From the NCBI GenBank assembly GCA_934463175.1, contig CAKSIW010000016.1, positions 1 to 37,381 on the forward strand: DNA of 37,381 bases, written 5' to 3'. Positions within the stretch are counted from its first letter, which is position 1, and every line of letters begins with the position of its first letter. The notes under the pieces are model-generated. The model saw only the letters and a list, made by a program, of their open reading frames with translations, was not told where the DNA came from and searched no databases. This document shows positions 24,731-32,934 of the stretch, in pieces. A program made the position numbers and the translations under genes. Source of the DNA: an uncultured Clostridia bacterium (GTDB lineage: Bacteria > Bacillota > Clostridia > Monoglobales > Monoglobaceae).

Positions 24731-25474
24731 GTGCGGATCGGGCTTGTTTCGGAGCGCAGGAGAAAGCGCGGAGGTCTTTTTGAGGTGTTTGACAGGAGGC
24801 TTGCCGCGGAAGAGTTTGAGACAGGGGACGGGTTCTGCACGGTGGAGGCGGTGAGCCTTCCCCAAACCGCCGAACGTCTCGGAAATATGAAGCCGCAAAA
24901 GGCTGCGGCGGCGGTGCTGCGTGCGGCGGATATGCTGCGGCGGCGCGGAATTGAGAAAATTGTGTTTTCGGAGGAAACCGCGAAATATACCAAAGAAAAA
25001 CGCTCGGGCGGACGTGAGATTTTCTACCGTTTCGTGCCGGAGTGTGTTAAGACGGTTGCGCCGAGATGCGGAATCTGTCTGCACCGTGCAAGTGTCGGTA
25101 TAGCGGACGGCGATTCGGGCAGAATAAGTGAGTATCTGATTCGGGGGCTGTACCGCGATGTGCGCGGAATCAGACTGTATACGCAAAGCGGAGCGCGCGC
25201 GGAGGAGCTTTGTGCACGGGTTCTGGACGAGACGGGAATGCCTGCGGCATACACTCTCGGTCAGGGCGGCATTCGGCGCGAGGATATATTCATTGACGCT
25301 GAAAATTCAACCGTGAGAATCGGGCGTGACATTGTTGTTGACGGGATTGAGCTTGACCTTGATTTGAGGGGATATTCCGCGGACACGCTTGACGTTGCGG
25401 CTTGTGTGAATGACGACAGAATGCTGAAAATGGTGAAAGCATATATATGCGGCAAAAATAAGTTGACTTTATGA
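24731..25474 (+). CDS. Hypothetical cytoplasmic protein
   Basis: I do not recognise this 247-aa protein. It starts at GTG 24731, 4 bp after the protease stop codon, so it is probably co-transcribed. It has no signal peptide or transmembrane helix. It is rich in Arg and Glu, and an alternation of short hydrophobic strands with helices (IEKIVFSEE, VGIADGDSGRISEYLIRGL, VRGIRLYT, AYTLGQGGIRREDIFIDAE) suggests an alpha/beta fold of two similar halves. Its last bases contain the promoter of greA. Codon use is like its neighbours, which argues for a resident gene. Confidence 0.6.
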   Translation: MRIGLVSERRRKRGGLFEVFDRRLAAEEFETGDGFCTVEAVSLPQTAERLGNMKPQKAAAAVLRAADMLRRRGIEKIVFSEETAKYTKEKRSGGREIFYRFVPECVKTVAPRCGICLHRASVGIADGDSGRISEYLIRGLYRDVRGIRLYTQSGARAEELCARVLDETGMPAAYTLGQGGIRREDIFIDAENSTVRIGRDIVVDGIELDLDLRGYSADTLDVAACVNDDRMLKMVKAYICGKNKLTL

Positions 25475-25491
25475 GAAGTATGCTTTATAAT
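25463..25491 (+). promoter_or_regulatory. Sigma-A promoter of greA-lysS
   Basis: TTGACT (25463-25468) and TATAAT (25486-25491) with a 17-bp spacer, overlapping the end of the upstream gene. Confidence 0.85.
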
Positions 25492-25502
25492 ATACAAGTA
25501 TA

Positions 25503-25547
25503 TTGTTTTATCGGCCCGCGATAAAACAAGCAATTTATTTTGCGGGC
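25503..25547 (+). promoter_or_regulatory. Putative pseudoknot in the greA leader
   Basis: A 10-bp stem TTGTTTTATC/GATAAAACAA (25503-25512, 25520-25529) exposes a loop with GCCCGC (25514-25519). That loop is perfectly complementary to GCGGGC at 25542-25547. The second pairing ends immediately before the AGGAAGG ribosome site (25548-25554), so it could control ribosome access. The promoter places it at the very 5' end of the transcript. Confidence 0.55.
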
Positions 25548-25567
25548 AGGAAGGCTATGGGAACAAT

Positions 25568-26044
25568 ATGGAAAACAAACAGATTATGCTCACTGACGAG
25601 GGGCTTGCAAAGCTTGAACAGGAGCTTGAAAATCTCAAAACCGTGAGACGTCAGGAGGTTGCAGAGAAAATAAAGGTGGCAAGGGGCTTCGGCGACTTGT
25701 CGGAGAACGCGGAATATGACGCCGCAAAGGAAGAACAGGCGCACATTGAGGCAAGAATTGTTCAGCTTGAAAAAATGCTCAAAAACGCAAAGGTGATCGA
25801 CCAGGACGAAATAGATCTGAACAAGGTCAGCATCGGAACACGCGTGAAGGTGTATGACGAGGATTTTGAGGAAGAAATGGAATACAGCATTGTCGGCTCA
25901 ACGGAGGCAGACCCCGACCTCTTCAAGATTTCGGACGAGTCACCCGTGGGCAGAGCACTCATCGGCAGAAACATCGGCGAGACCGTTGATGTTGAAACCC
26001 CGGGCGGAATTGTTAAACTGAAGATTTTGAGCATAAATAAGTGA
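25568..26044 (+). CDS. greA: Transcription elongation factor GreA
   Basis: GreA rescues backtracked RNA polymerase by stimulating cleavage of the nascent RNA. The 158-aa protein has the N-terminal coiled coil (about 1-75) with the tip motif GFGDLSENAEYDAAKEEQ. The C-terminal FKBP-like domain carries SDESPVGRALIGRNIGETVDVETPGG. The ribosome site AGGAAGG is 13 bp from the ATG, longer than usual, which fits a leader with regulatory structure. lysS begins 19 bp downstream, an order frequent in Firmicutes. Confidence 0.96.
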   Translation: MENKQIMLTDEGLAKLEQELENLKTVRRQEVAEKIKVARGFGDLSENAEYDAAKEEQAHIEARIVQLEKMLKNAKVIDQDEIDLNKVSIGTRVKVYDEDFEEEMEYSIVGSTEADPDLFKISDESPVGRALIGRNIGETVDVETPGGIVKLKILSINK

Positions 26045-26063
26045 GAAGGAGACATAGGACAGA

Positions 26064-27563
26064 ATGAGCGATAATAACACACAAAAGCAGCAGACTCAGC
26101 AGGACATCGGAGAGCTTCTGAAAATCAGACGGGACAAGCTTTCGGAGCTTCAGGCTGAGGGAGAGAATCCGTTTGATGTGACGACATATGACATGGACTG
26201 CCACACGGAGGATATAACCGGAAATTTTGAAGAGTTTGAGGGCAGGAGCGTCAGCATTGCGGGACGTCTCATGTCAAAGCGCGTGATGGGCAAGGCGTCC
26301 TTCTTTGATTTGAGGGATAAGACGGGCAAAATTCAGCTTTATGTCACACGCGACGAAATGGGCGAGGAGCCGTACAGAAAATTCAAGAAGCTTGACATAG
26401 GCGACATTGTGGGAATTAAGGGCGAGGTGTTCAAAACTCACAAGGGCGAGATTTCGGTCAGAGCAAAGGAATATACTCTGCTCAGCAAATCACTGCTTCC
26501 GCTGCCCGAGAAATTCCACGGTCTGCGCGATCAGGATCTGAGATACAGACAGCGTTATGTTGACCTCATTGTGAATCCCGAGGTTAAGCGTGCGTTTGAA
26601 ATCAGAAGCCGTGTCATAACGGAGATAAGAAACTATCTTGACGAAAGAGGTTTCATGGAGGTTGACACGCCGATTCTGAACACAATCCCGGGAGGTGCGG
26701 CGGCACGTCCGTTCATCACGCACCACAACACTCTGGATTTGGACATGTATATGAGAATTGCGCCCGAGTTGTATCTGAAGCGTCTCATTGTCGGCGGACT
26801 TGAGCGTGTTTATGAAATGGGCAGACAGTTCAGAAATGAGGGAATGGACGTCAAGCACAATCCGGAGTTCACCACAATGGAGGTATATCAGGCATATACG
26901 GACTATGAAGGCATGATGAATCTCACGGAGGATTTAATCAGCACCGTTGCGGAGAAGGTTCTGGGAACGACCCGGGTTACATACCAGGGTGAGGAGGTTG
27001 ACCTCTCGCGCGGCTGGGCACGCATGACGATGATTGAGTCGATTAAGAAATATGCAGGAGTGGACTTTGCGGAGACAAAGAGCGATGAGGAAGCGGCAGC
27101 AATGGCGAAATCGGTCGGCGTTGAGCCTGAGAAGGACATGGCACGCGGCGAGATAATCAGCCTTGTGTTTGAGGAAAAGGTTGAGGAAAACCTTGTTCAG
27201 CCGACGTTTATATATGAATATCCCGTTGAGGTTTCGCCTCTTGCAAAGAGATATAAAGACAATCCGGCATTCACGGAGAGGTTTGAAATATTTATCACAA
27301 GACGCGAGTTCGGAAACGCATTCAGCGAGCTGAATGACCCGATTGACCAGAGGGAGCGTTTCCTGAAGCAGGTTGAGAAACGCGAAAAGGGCGATGACGA
27401 GGCAAACATGATGGACGAGGATTTTGTCACGGCTCTGGAATATGGTATGCCTCCGACGGGCGGTCTCGGAATCGGAATTGACAGACTTGTCATGCTCCTG
27501 ACCGACAGCCCCTCAATCCGCGACGTTCTGCTCTTCCCTACAATGAAGCCGCTGGAGAAATAA
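26064..27563 (+). CDS. lysS: Lysyl-tRNA synthetase, class II
   Basis: LysS attaches lysine to tRNA-Lys. The 499-aa protein begins with the OB-fold anticodon-binding domain (about 60-165, VSIAGRLMSKRVMGKASFFDLRD). The class II catalytic domain follows: motif 1 around RGFMEVDTPILNTIPGGAAARPF, motif 2 RVYEMGRQFRNEGMDVKHNPEFTTME and motif 3 GGLGIGIDRLVMLLTDS. The gene is intact. It is the last gene with the base composition of the resident chromosome; DNA downstream is sharply AT-rich. Confidence 0.97.
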   Translation: MSDNNTQKQQTQQDIGELLKIRRDKLSELQAEGENPFDVTTYDMDCHTEDITGNFEEFEGRSVSIAGRLMSKRVMGKASFFDLRDKTGKIQLYVTRDEMGEEPYRKFKKLDIGDIVGIKGEVFKTHKGEISVRAKEYTLLSKSLLPLPEKFHGLRDQDLRYRQRYVDLIVNPEVKRAFEIRSRVITEIRNYLDERGFMEVDTPILNTIPGGAAARPFITHHNTLDLDMYMRIAPELYLKRLIVGGLERVYEMGRQFRNEGMDVKHNPEFTTMEVYQAYTDYEGMMNLTEDLISTVAEKVLGTTRVTYQGEEVDLSRGWARMTMIESIKKYAGVDFAETKSDEEAAAMAKSVGVEPEKDMARGEIISLVFEEKVEENLVQPTFIYEYPVEVSPLAKRYKDNPAFTERFEIFITRREFGNAFSELNDPIDQRERFLKQVEKREKGDDEANMMDEDFVTALEYGMPPTGGLGIGIDRLVMLLTDSPSIRDVLLFPTMKPLEK

Positions 27564-27627
27564 AACACCGTGTTTTCAAGGGTTTACGGGTAACAGATAA
27601 TCGAATTTACCCACATTTTACCCATTT
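27562..27627. other. Candidate left boundary/attachment region of the accessory island
   Basis: Immediately after the lysS stop codon there is an AAAACAC-c-GTGTTTT palindrome. A cluster of related motifs follows: GGGTTTAC (27580-27587), GGGTAA (27588-27593), TTTACCC (27606-27612) and TTTTACCC (27616-27623). Repeated short motifs of this kind are typical of recombinase attachment regions. The abrupt composition shift here supports a junction, but the matching right end lies outside the window. Confidence 0.4.
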
Positions 27628-27661
27628 TAATAAATTGAAAACCGACTATATGACAAAATTT

Positions 27662-27698
27662 AAGACCTATCTTTGTTTATAGAGCAAGGATAGGTCTT
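27662..27698. terminator. Strong hairpin, probably a bidirectional terminator
   Basis: AAGACCTATC (27662-27671) pairs perfectly with GATAGGTCTT (27689-27698), extended by TTTG/CAAG. It is followed by TTAT on the plus strand and preceded by A-rich sequence. Confidence 0.7.
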
Positions 27699-27720
27699 TA
27701 TATCTAAATATTAAATGAAT

Positions 27721-27749
27721 TTGACGAATCAATATAGCTATGTTAATAT
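27721..27749 (+). promoter_or_regulatory. Promoter of the KAP NTPase gene
   Basis: TTGACG (27721-27726), 17 bp, TAATAT (27744-27749), 60 bp upstream of the start codon. Confidence 0.65.
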
Positions 27750-27808
27750 ATACATATATATTTAATAAAATACTAATGTATGAAGAAAAGTCGTTTTGGA
27801 GGAAAAAC

Positions 27809-29761
27809 ATGTATTTAACTGACGATAAGATAACTGAAATAATACTTAAATATGTTACAGATAATAGAGCTTCGCAAGCGGTATTAATTGATGGAGAATG
27901 GGGTTCTGGTAAAACCCGTTTTGTCAACAAAAAACTCATTCCTGCTTTAAAAAATAAAGTGAATTTAAAAAAGACTATATATGTTTCTCTTTATGGTGTA
28001 AATGAAGTTGCACAGATAATGAATGAAATGTATATATCTATTATGGAAGAATTTTTTAATAAAAAACTTAAGAAAAAAAGAGGTGAAAAAATAACTAAGG
28101 GTATTAATATTATTTCAAAACTCATCTCTACAGGTATGAAATATTTTAATTTAGATTCGAAAGATTTACCGAAAATGAATGATTTTGCGGAAATAAATAA
28201 TGCAATTATTATATTTGACGATTTAGAAAGATGCTCGATAGAAATTAATCAATTGCTTGGATTTATAAATAATCTTGTCGAGCATAATTCAATAAAAGTT
28301 ATCATTGTTGCAAATCAAGCTGAAATCAATAATACAAGGACGTATAATGATTTAGCACAAAAATATTTGGTGGCACTTACTCCAAATTTGACACTTGATA
28401 AGTCCGAAACGTTAAAAGACGAATCTAATAAAAATAAGAACTCATTGATTGATATTGAAACACTGCAAGAAAGAACAAAATCTTTATTTGAGAAAGATAT
28501 CGTATATGAGAAAATAAAAGAAAAATTGATTGGATTAACGATAAAATATCGTGCCAAATTCGATGATATATACGAAAGCGTAATAGATGAATACATAAAA
28601 GATACTGATATAAAAAAGTTTATGAATTCTAACAAAGAGCTTGTTCTTTCGGTATTTGATGATTATTCTCACTTTAACATCAGAACATTAATATTTGCTG
28701 TAGTATCTTATGAGACAATTTTTAATATTGTATCAGAAATAAATTTTGACAATAAAGAACTTTTAGATGAGCAACTTAAAAATATTTTAAATTATATTGT
28801 ATACACTTCCATTATGATAAAAGAGGGCAAAAAATTATATTGCTGGGATGATAATGGTAAACAGGCTGGTAAACTTTTCGATAGATATGGAGATATATTT
28901 GGAAATAGTATGTGGGGATATCGATTTGTAGATATTTATCTTACATCACAATTTATTGATAAAAGCAAGATTAAATCAATAATGACAGAGGTATTGAACG
29001 AAGAGAAAAATATTCGAGAAAATGCTCATTCAATGGACACTTATAGTATGAGCGAATTGTGGGGTTGGCAGTATTTAGAAGATGAAGTAATAAAAGAATT
29101 ATTAGAAAATGTCGAAAAAGAATTGTCACAAAGTAAATATAATCCAATACATTTTAAAAATATAATATGCACATTGATGCAGTTGGAATATGCTGGTTTT
29201 AAAACTATCAATTCAAATTATTATAAAAAAGTAATTACTCATATGAAGAAGTATTTAGAAACAACGCCTGAATGTCTCAAAAAAGAACAATTAGAGATTA
29301 TAAGTTCTGACCCTAAAACTATTGATAAATATAATTCAATTACAAAACCATTGTTTGATGTTATAACAAAAGAATATGAGCAAGATAGAAAAAGTATAAA
29401 TGATTGTTTTGACCTTGAAAGTGATTGGGGTAAAGAATTTGAAAAAATTTGCCAAGAAAATAAAAACACTTATATGTTAGATAATAAGTTTTTTTCATAC
29501 TTAGATGTAGAAAAAATAATAGCAAAATTAAAATCATCTGATGTAGAAAACATTTACGCCTTTATAGAGGGAATAAAAAGTATATATAGTTTTGAAAACT
29601 TGTACGACTTTTTCAAAAAAGATTACGCAAATTTAAAAAAGTTCTTAGACGAATTTAATGTTGAAGAACTAAGTTTTGGTAAAATAACTAGAAAAATTGC
29701 TTTAGAACAGTTGCAAACCAAATTGGAAAAATCTCTTAAACTAATTGATAAAAATAATTGA
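27809..29761 (+). CDS. KAP-type P-loop NTPase, stand-alone cargo gene
   Basis: The 650-aa protein has Walker A GEWGSGKT (29-36), Walker B IIIFDDLE followed by RC (133-142) and a sensor-like strand VIIVANQAEI (164-173). This is the signature set of KAP-family P-loop ATPases. No transmembrane helix is visible, although many KAP proteins have them. The C-terminal 450 residues are helical, charged and unrecognised. ATG 27809 has GGAGG 6 bp upstream. It is monocistronic with its own promoter and strong terminator, and its very AT-rich codon use differs from both flanks, indicating recent acquisition. Many lone KAP or STAND-like ATPases on mobile DNA act in anti-phage defence; that role is inference here. 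Confidence 0.75.
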   Translation: MYLTDDKITEIILKYVTDNRASQAVLIDGEWGSGKTRFVNKKLIPALKNKVNLKKTIYVSLYGVNEVAQIMNEMYISIMEEFFNKKLKKKRGEKITKGINIISKLISTGMKYFNLDSKDLPKMNDFAEINNAIIIFDDLERCSIEINQLLGFINNLVEHNSIKVIIVANQAEINNTRTYNDLAQKYLVALTPNLTLDKSETLKDESNKNKNSLIDIETLQERTKSLFEKDIVYEKIKEKLIGLTIKYRAKFDDIYESVIDEYIKDTDIKKFMNSNKELVLSVFDDYSHFNIRTLIFAVVSYETIFNIVSEINFDNKELLDEQLKNILNYIVYTSIMIKEGKKLYCWDDNGKQAGKLFDRYGDIFGNSMWGYRFVDIYLTSQFIDKSKIKSIMTEVLNEEKNIRENAHSMDTYSMSELWGWQYLEDEVIKELLENVEKELSQSKYNPIHFKNIICTLMQLEYAGFKTINSNYYKKVITHMKKYLETTPECLKKEQLEIISSDPKTIDKYNSITKPLFDVITKEYEQDRKSINDCFDLESDWGKEFEKICQENKNTYMLDNKFFSYLDVEKIIAKLKSSDVENIYAFIEGIKSIYSFENLYDFFKKDYANLKKFLDEFNVEELSFGKITRKIALEQLQTKLEKSLKLIDKNN

Positions 29762-29780
29762 ACAGGGTTTACTGGAAACT

Positions 29781-29826
29781 AAAACTGCAATATCAGTTGA
29801 AAGATTGGTATTGCAGTTTTTATTTT
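29781..29826 (+). terminator. Rho-independent terminator of the KAP gene
   Basis: AAAACTGCAATA (29781-29792) pairs perfectly with TATTGCAGTTTT (29809-29820), followed by a T-rich tail. Confidence 0.9.
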
Positions 29827-29846
29827 TATAAATTTTAGAAAAACTA

Positions 29847-29895
29847 TTGACAAGCGTTTCTACACAGTGTATAATAAAAACAAGATGTAGAAACG
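29847..29895 (+). promoter_or_regulatory. Promoter and BlaI-type operator of the blaI-blaR1 pair
   Basis: Consensus TTGACA (29847-29852), 17 bp, TATAAT (29870-29875). TACA-cag-TGTA (29861-29871), the BlaI/MecI core palindrome, spans the spacer and -10 box. A larger inverted repeat CGTTTCTACA (29855-29864) and TGTAGAAACG (29886-29895) surrounds it. Repressor binding there would block transcription, giving autoregulation. Confidence 0.8.
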
Positions 29896-29910
29896 AAGGA
29901 GGATACTACA

Positions 29911-30276
29911 ATGAAAATATCAGAAACCGAAATGGAGATTATGAGAATAATCTGGGATAAAAACGATAAGGTAACGACAAGTGAGCTTGCCGAGAAAATG
30001 CCTGATAAAAAGCTTACGACTATTTCTACCCTTGCCGGCAGACTTATTGATAAAGGCTGCTTAAAATCAGAAAAGATTGGTCGAAGCCATGTTCACGAAT
30101 ATGAAGCGATTATATCGGAGCAGGAATATCAGGCAATGCAGACAAGGGAATTTGTAAGGTCAATTCACCGTGGCAGCGCAAAGAGTCTTATTTCAGCTTT
30201 GTTCCGTGATGAAGACTTTACAAAAGAAGATATTGATGAACTCAAAAGGTTTATAGAGGAAAAGGGTGATGAATAA
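29911..30276 (+). CDS. BlaI/MecI/CopY-family transcriptional repressor
   Basis: The 121-aa protein starts KISETEMEIMRIIWDKNDKVTTSELAEKM, the hallmark winged-helix opening of BlaI-family repressors. The recognition helix TTISTLAGRLIDKGCLKSEKIGRSHVHEYEA follows, then a C-terminal dimer and cleavage region. These repressors are inactivated by proteolysis set off by their BlaR1 partner. AAGGAGG precedes the ATG, the operator lies just upstream, and the stop codon overlaps the blaR1 start by one base. No beta-lactamase gene is nearby, so it is named by family only. Confidence 0.88.
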   Translation: MKISETEMEIMRIIWDKNDKVTTSELAEKMPDKKLTTISTLAGRLIDKGCLKSEKIGRSHVHEYEAIISEQEYQAMQTREFVRSIHRGSAKSLISALFRDEDFTKEDIDELKRFIEEKGDE

Positions 30277-32669
30277 TGTTAGAGTCAATAATAATATCAA
30301 CCCTTGCAGGCTCAATAATTTGCACAGCGTTGTTGATATTCAAAAATAAACTTTTGTCACTACTTGGAGGAAAGGCATTATATTACATAAGCTTAATTGC
30401 AATGCTTGTGTTTATTCTGCCAATGAATATCGGGGATATATCACTTCCTAAAGTTCCTGTAAATCAAACAATAAATGTAACTGGATTTGAAGCCACAGTT
30501 CCGGATGCTAACACTGATACTGCTCCGGCACAGGTAGTTCCTCAGGAAGCTCCGCAAGAAGTACAGCATAATGAAATGCCGCAGCCCCCAAATTTAGTAA
30601 GGAGATCCAATCCAATAACAATGCAGGAAATACTGCTTGCAGTTTGGCTTTTAGGCTTTATAATTTCAATGTTCAGATACTTTATATCTTATTTCCGCTT
30701 TAAAAAGAAAATCTGCGGATTTGATGTTCACGAAAACATAAATGGCGTTGAAGTTATTAAAAGCCCGTTGGTCGCTTCTCCTCTTGTGTTTGGATTTTTT
30801 AAGCCCACACTTGCGATCCCTGAGATTGAAATGAACGAAGAAAATTATAACCTTGCAATCAAGCACGAAATGGTACATTACAAGCATCACGACAGTTGGT
30901 TTAAGCTCTTTGCAGTAATTGTCAATTCAATTTGTTGGTTTAATCCGATTACATACTTTATGGTGAATTTAATCGGTGAAGCGTGCGAATATGCTTGCGA
31001 TGAACAAGTAACAAAAGAGATGGATATGACTGATAAGAAGCAGTACAGCACGATGATACTGTCAATGGTTTGTCAGGCTTCTCCGGCTCTTTCAAGTAAT
31101 ATGGTTAAAAACAAAAAACAACTTAAAAGGAGGTTCGAGATGATTATGAAAAAGAAAAGATTTAGTGTATTCAGAACAGCATTATGTACGGTGCTTATGT
31201 TATCACTTACCTGCGGCAGCGTGGTATTGGCAAATGAAGTTGCTCCGCTTGTATCTTCATTACTTAAAGACGATTATGTGTATATAACGAACTTCGGACA
31301 GGGAAATTATAACGAGTTTGTACCTGTTGAAAAAGACGGTGTGTATTATCTACCATTAAGAGAGTTTTTAAATAAGAGCGACATTGAAAATGATAAGATT
31401 AAGTATGACAATGGAACTATCACAATAGATGTATGGTCTAACGAGGTAGGATTTGGCGGAAGAATATACTTTACAGACAGTGGAGAAAGTGTCCACGAAG
31501 ATGCAGAAGAAGTGTATCCTGCAAAACATATTTGGAGCACAGAATGTACGATTGACAGTAAGAGTGTTAAAATTGCAAATACAGAAATGCAGTTATCGAA
31601 TGCTCCATATCTTGAAAATGGAATAACATATGTGCCTTATGAGTATATAGAATTACTTAAAAGCTTTGAAAATAAGATGGAAAAAAAGAAATTCAATGAT
31701 TACACCCACAAATTTGTTTCTGTAATGAAGTATGGATTTGATAGTTTTGAAAGCAAATTTTATTGTGATGATGTCGGCATTGATTATTTGCCTATACAAA
31801 AAGATATTAACAATATTCCAAAAGATAAAGATACGCCTCTTTTGATTTCAAGTAATTGGTACAGCGACAATGCTGATGTATCCGTTTCAAAAACTGGCTA
31901 TCGAACCAAGTTTAATATGAATGTGGATTTCTACGACTACAATTTTTCTGATGAAACCGGTAATCTTGAAATTGTTCTAAATAAAGTAACCCGTATATAC
32001 AGTAAAGGAAGCGATATAGAAGGTCTATTTACTGCTAAAATCAACGGCGAAACAGTTTATGACAATGAAGTTGGTTATATAACAAATCTACCTATTCCTG
32101 CAGGCGAAGGTATCGTTGATATGGGTGAAACAAAAATTTATGTCGGTAAAATGAAATTTAGAGTATTTTTCTTTGGTTATGGTACTCGTAATGATGATTA
32201 CAGCATAGTCAGCAAAAAAAATCGTGAAATAGGTAAAATGGCGAACACAAAAACTGTCAGTGTAAAGATAGAAGAAGCGAAGTTAAACGGGCACTACATT
32301 ACAAGAGCAAATAAAGAAAACTTCTTCCAATATAACAACGATGAATGCTTTGCAAATATAGGGTTAAGATTTGATGATTATGAGGAAATAATACATAATC
32401 ATTATCATATCAATCGTGAAGAAAATCAACAAATAAAAGTTATAGATGAAAATACATATAGTGGACACTTTTATTTTGCTAAAAACGAAACTCGCATTGA
32501 TTCATTTGACGCTATCATAACATTGCTGCCCGGCAATAAATTTGAGTTAAAATCCAATGACAGCAGATACATTGTCAGAGGTACAACAAGCGAATTTGTT
32601 CCACAGTGGCAATGGTCTGAAGAGCAAAAGAATGCTCCTATTCCACAGGTGGTAATGATTGATGAATGA
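30276..32669 (+). CDS. BlaR1-like M56 membrane metallopeptidase with a stalk-like sensor domain
   Basis: The 797-aa protein has N-terminal membrane helices (about 3-22, 34-50, 117-140). The M56 zinc protease site is HEMVH (197-201) with downstream glutamates in GEACEYACDE (234-243). Another helix at about 297-320 leads to the outer side of the membrane. BlaR1 normally carries a penicillin-binding sensor there. Here the start of the ~475-residue outer part instead resembles a copper-amine-oxidase-type stalk (YYLPLREFLN, ITYVPYEYIELL at about 355-465), and the rest is unrecognised. It presumably senses an outside signal and triggers loss of the BlaI-like repressor. The end overlaps a 55-aa gene. 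Confidence 0.85.
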   Translation: MLESIIISTLAGSIICTALLIFKNKLLSLLGGKALYYISLIAMLVFILPMNIGDISLPKVPVNQTINVTGFEATVPDANTDTAPAQVVPQEAPQEVQHNEMPQPPNLVRRSNPITMQEILLAVWLLGFIISMFRYFISYFRFKKKICGFDVHENINGVEVIKSPLVASPLVFGFFKPTLAIPEIEMNEENYNLAIKHEMVHYKHHDSWFKLFAVIVNSICWFNPITYFMVNLIGEACEYACDEQVTKEMDMTDKKQYSTMILSMVCQASPALSSNMVKNKKQLKRRFEMIMKKKRFSVFRTALCTVLMLSLTCGSVVLANEVAPLVSSLLKDDYVYITNFGQGNYNEFVPVEKDGVYYLPLREFLNKSDIENDKIKYDNGTITIDVWSNEVGFGGRIYFTDSGESVHEDAEEVYPAKHIWSTECTIDSKSVKIANTEMQLSNAPYLENGITYVPYEYIELLKSFENKMEKKKFNDYTHKFVSVMKYGFDSFESKFYCDDVGIDYLPIQKDINNIPKDKDTPLLISSNWYSDNADVSVSKTGYRTKFNMNVDFYDYNFSDETGNLEIVLNKVTRIYSKGSDIEGLFTAKINGETVYDNEVGYITNLPIPAGEGIVDMGETKIYVGKMKFRVFFFGYGTRNDDYSIVSKKNREIGKMANTKTVSVKIEEAKLNGHYITRANKENFFQYNNDECFANIGLRFDDYEEIIHNHYHINREENQQIKVIDENTYSGHFYFAKNETRIDSFDAIITLLPGNKFELKSNDSRYIVRGTTSEFVPQWQWSEEQKNAPIPQVVMIDE

Positions 32670-32829
32670 TGAGCAGCAAAATAAAGTATGGTCTGCCTGG
32701 ATTAACGAAACTAAAAAGACCATAACCATAAAAGAATCCTCAAATGCAAAGCAAGTATTCTTTGAGAGCCGTGAAATTGGTATGGATGCCATTATGAAGC
32801 TTGTTTCCAAAGGATATAAAATTGGTTAA
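32662..32829 (+). CDS. Small 55-aa protein overlapping the blaR1-like gene
   Basis: An open frame starts at ATG 32662, overlapping the blaR1-like stop by 8 bp, with AGGTGG 9-10 bp upstream. It encodes a 55-aa soluble, basic peptide (MNDEQQNKVWSAWINETKKT and then a FFESREIGMDAIMKLVSKGYKIG end). The last 24 residues read like a compact strand-helix domain. The position, coupling and following terminator argue it is real and part of the operon. No family was recognised. Confidence 0.65.
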   Translation: MNDEQQNKVWSAWINETKKTITIKESSNAKQVFFESREIGMDAIMKLVSKGYKIG

Positions 32830-32835
32830 AATTTG

Positions 32836-32884
32836 ATAATGCCATATAGCAAACTAAAATTTGTTGTATGGCATTATTTTTTTG
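32836..32884 (+). terminator. Rho-independent terminator of the blaI-blaR1 operon
   Basis: ATAATGCCATA (32836-32846) pairs perfectly with TATGGCATTAT (32867-32877). An inner CAAA/TTTG stem and a T-run after the hairpin complete it. Confidence 0.92.
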
Positions 32885-32899
32885 TTACACAAATGTAAT

Positions 32900-32928
32900 T
32901 TGACATAGCACAGTATATATGATAATAT
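32900..32928 (+). promoter_or_regulatory. Promoter of the putative large noncoding RNA
   Basis: Consensus TTGACA (32900-32905), 17 bp, TAATAT (32923-32928). A GATAAT at 32921 gives a 15-bp alternative. No convincing gene starts for 650 bp downstream. Confidence 0.65.
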
Positions 32929-32934
32929 GTATTG

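Noticed and set aside
27564..27808. tRNA gene as integration target after lysS
   Set aside because: No cloverleaf-compatible sequence was found; the hairpin at 27662-27698 is a terminator-type stem.
29911..32829. Beta-lactam resistance operon
   Set aside because: BlaI and BlaR1 families are present, but there is no beta-lactamase or PBP gene and the receptor lacks a recognisable penicillin-binding domain.
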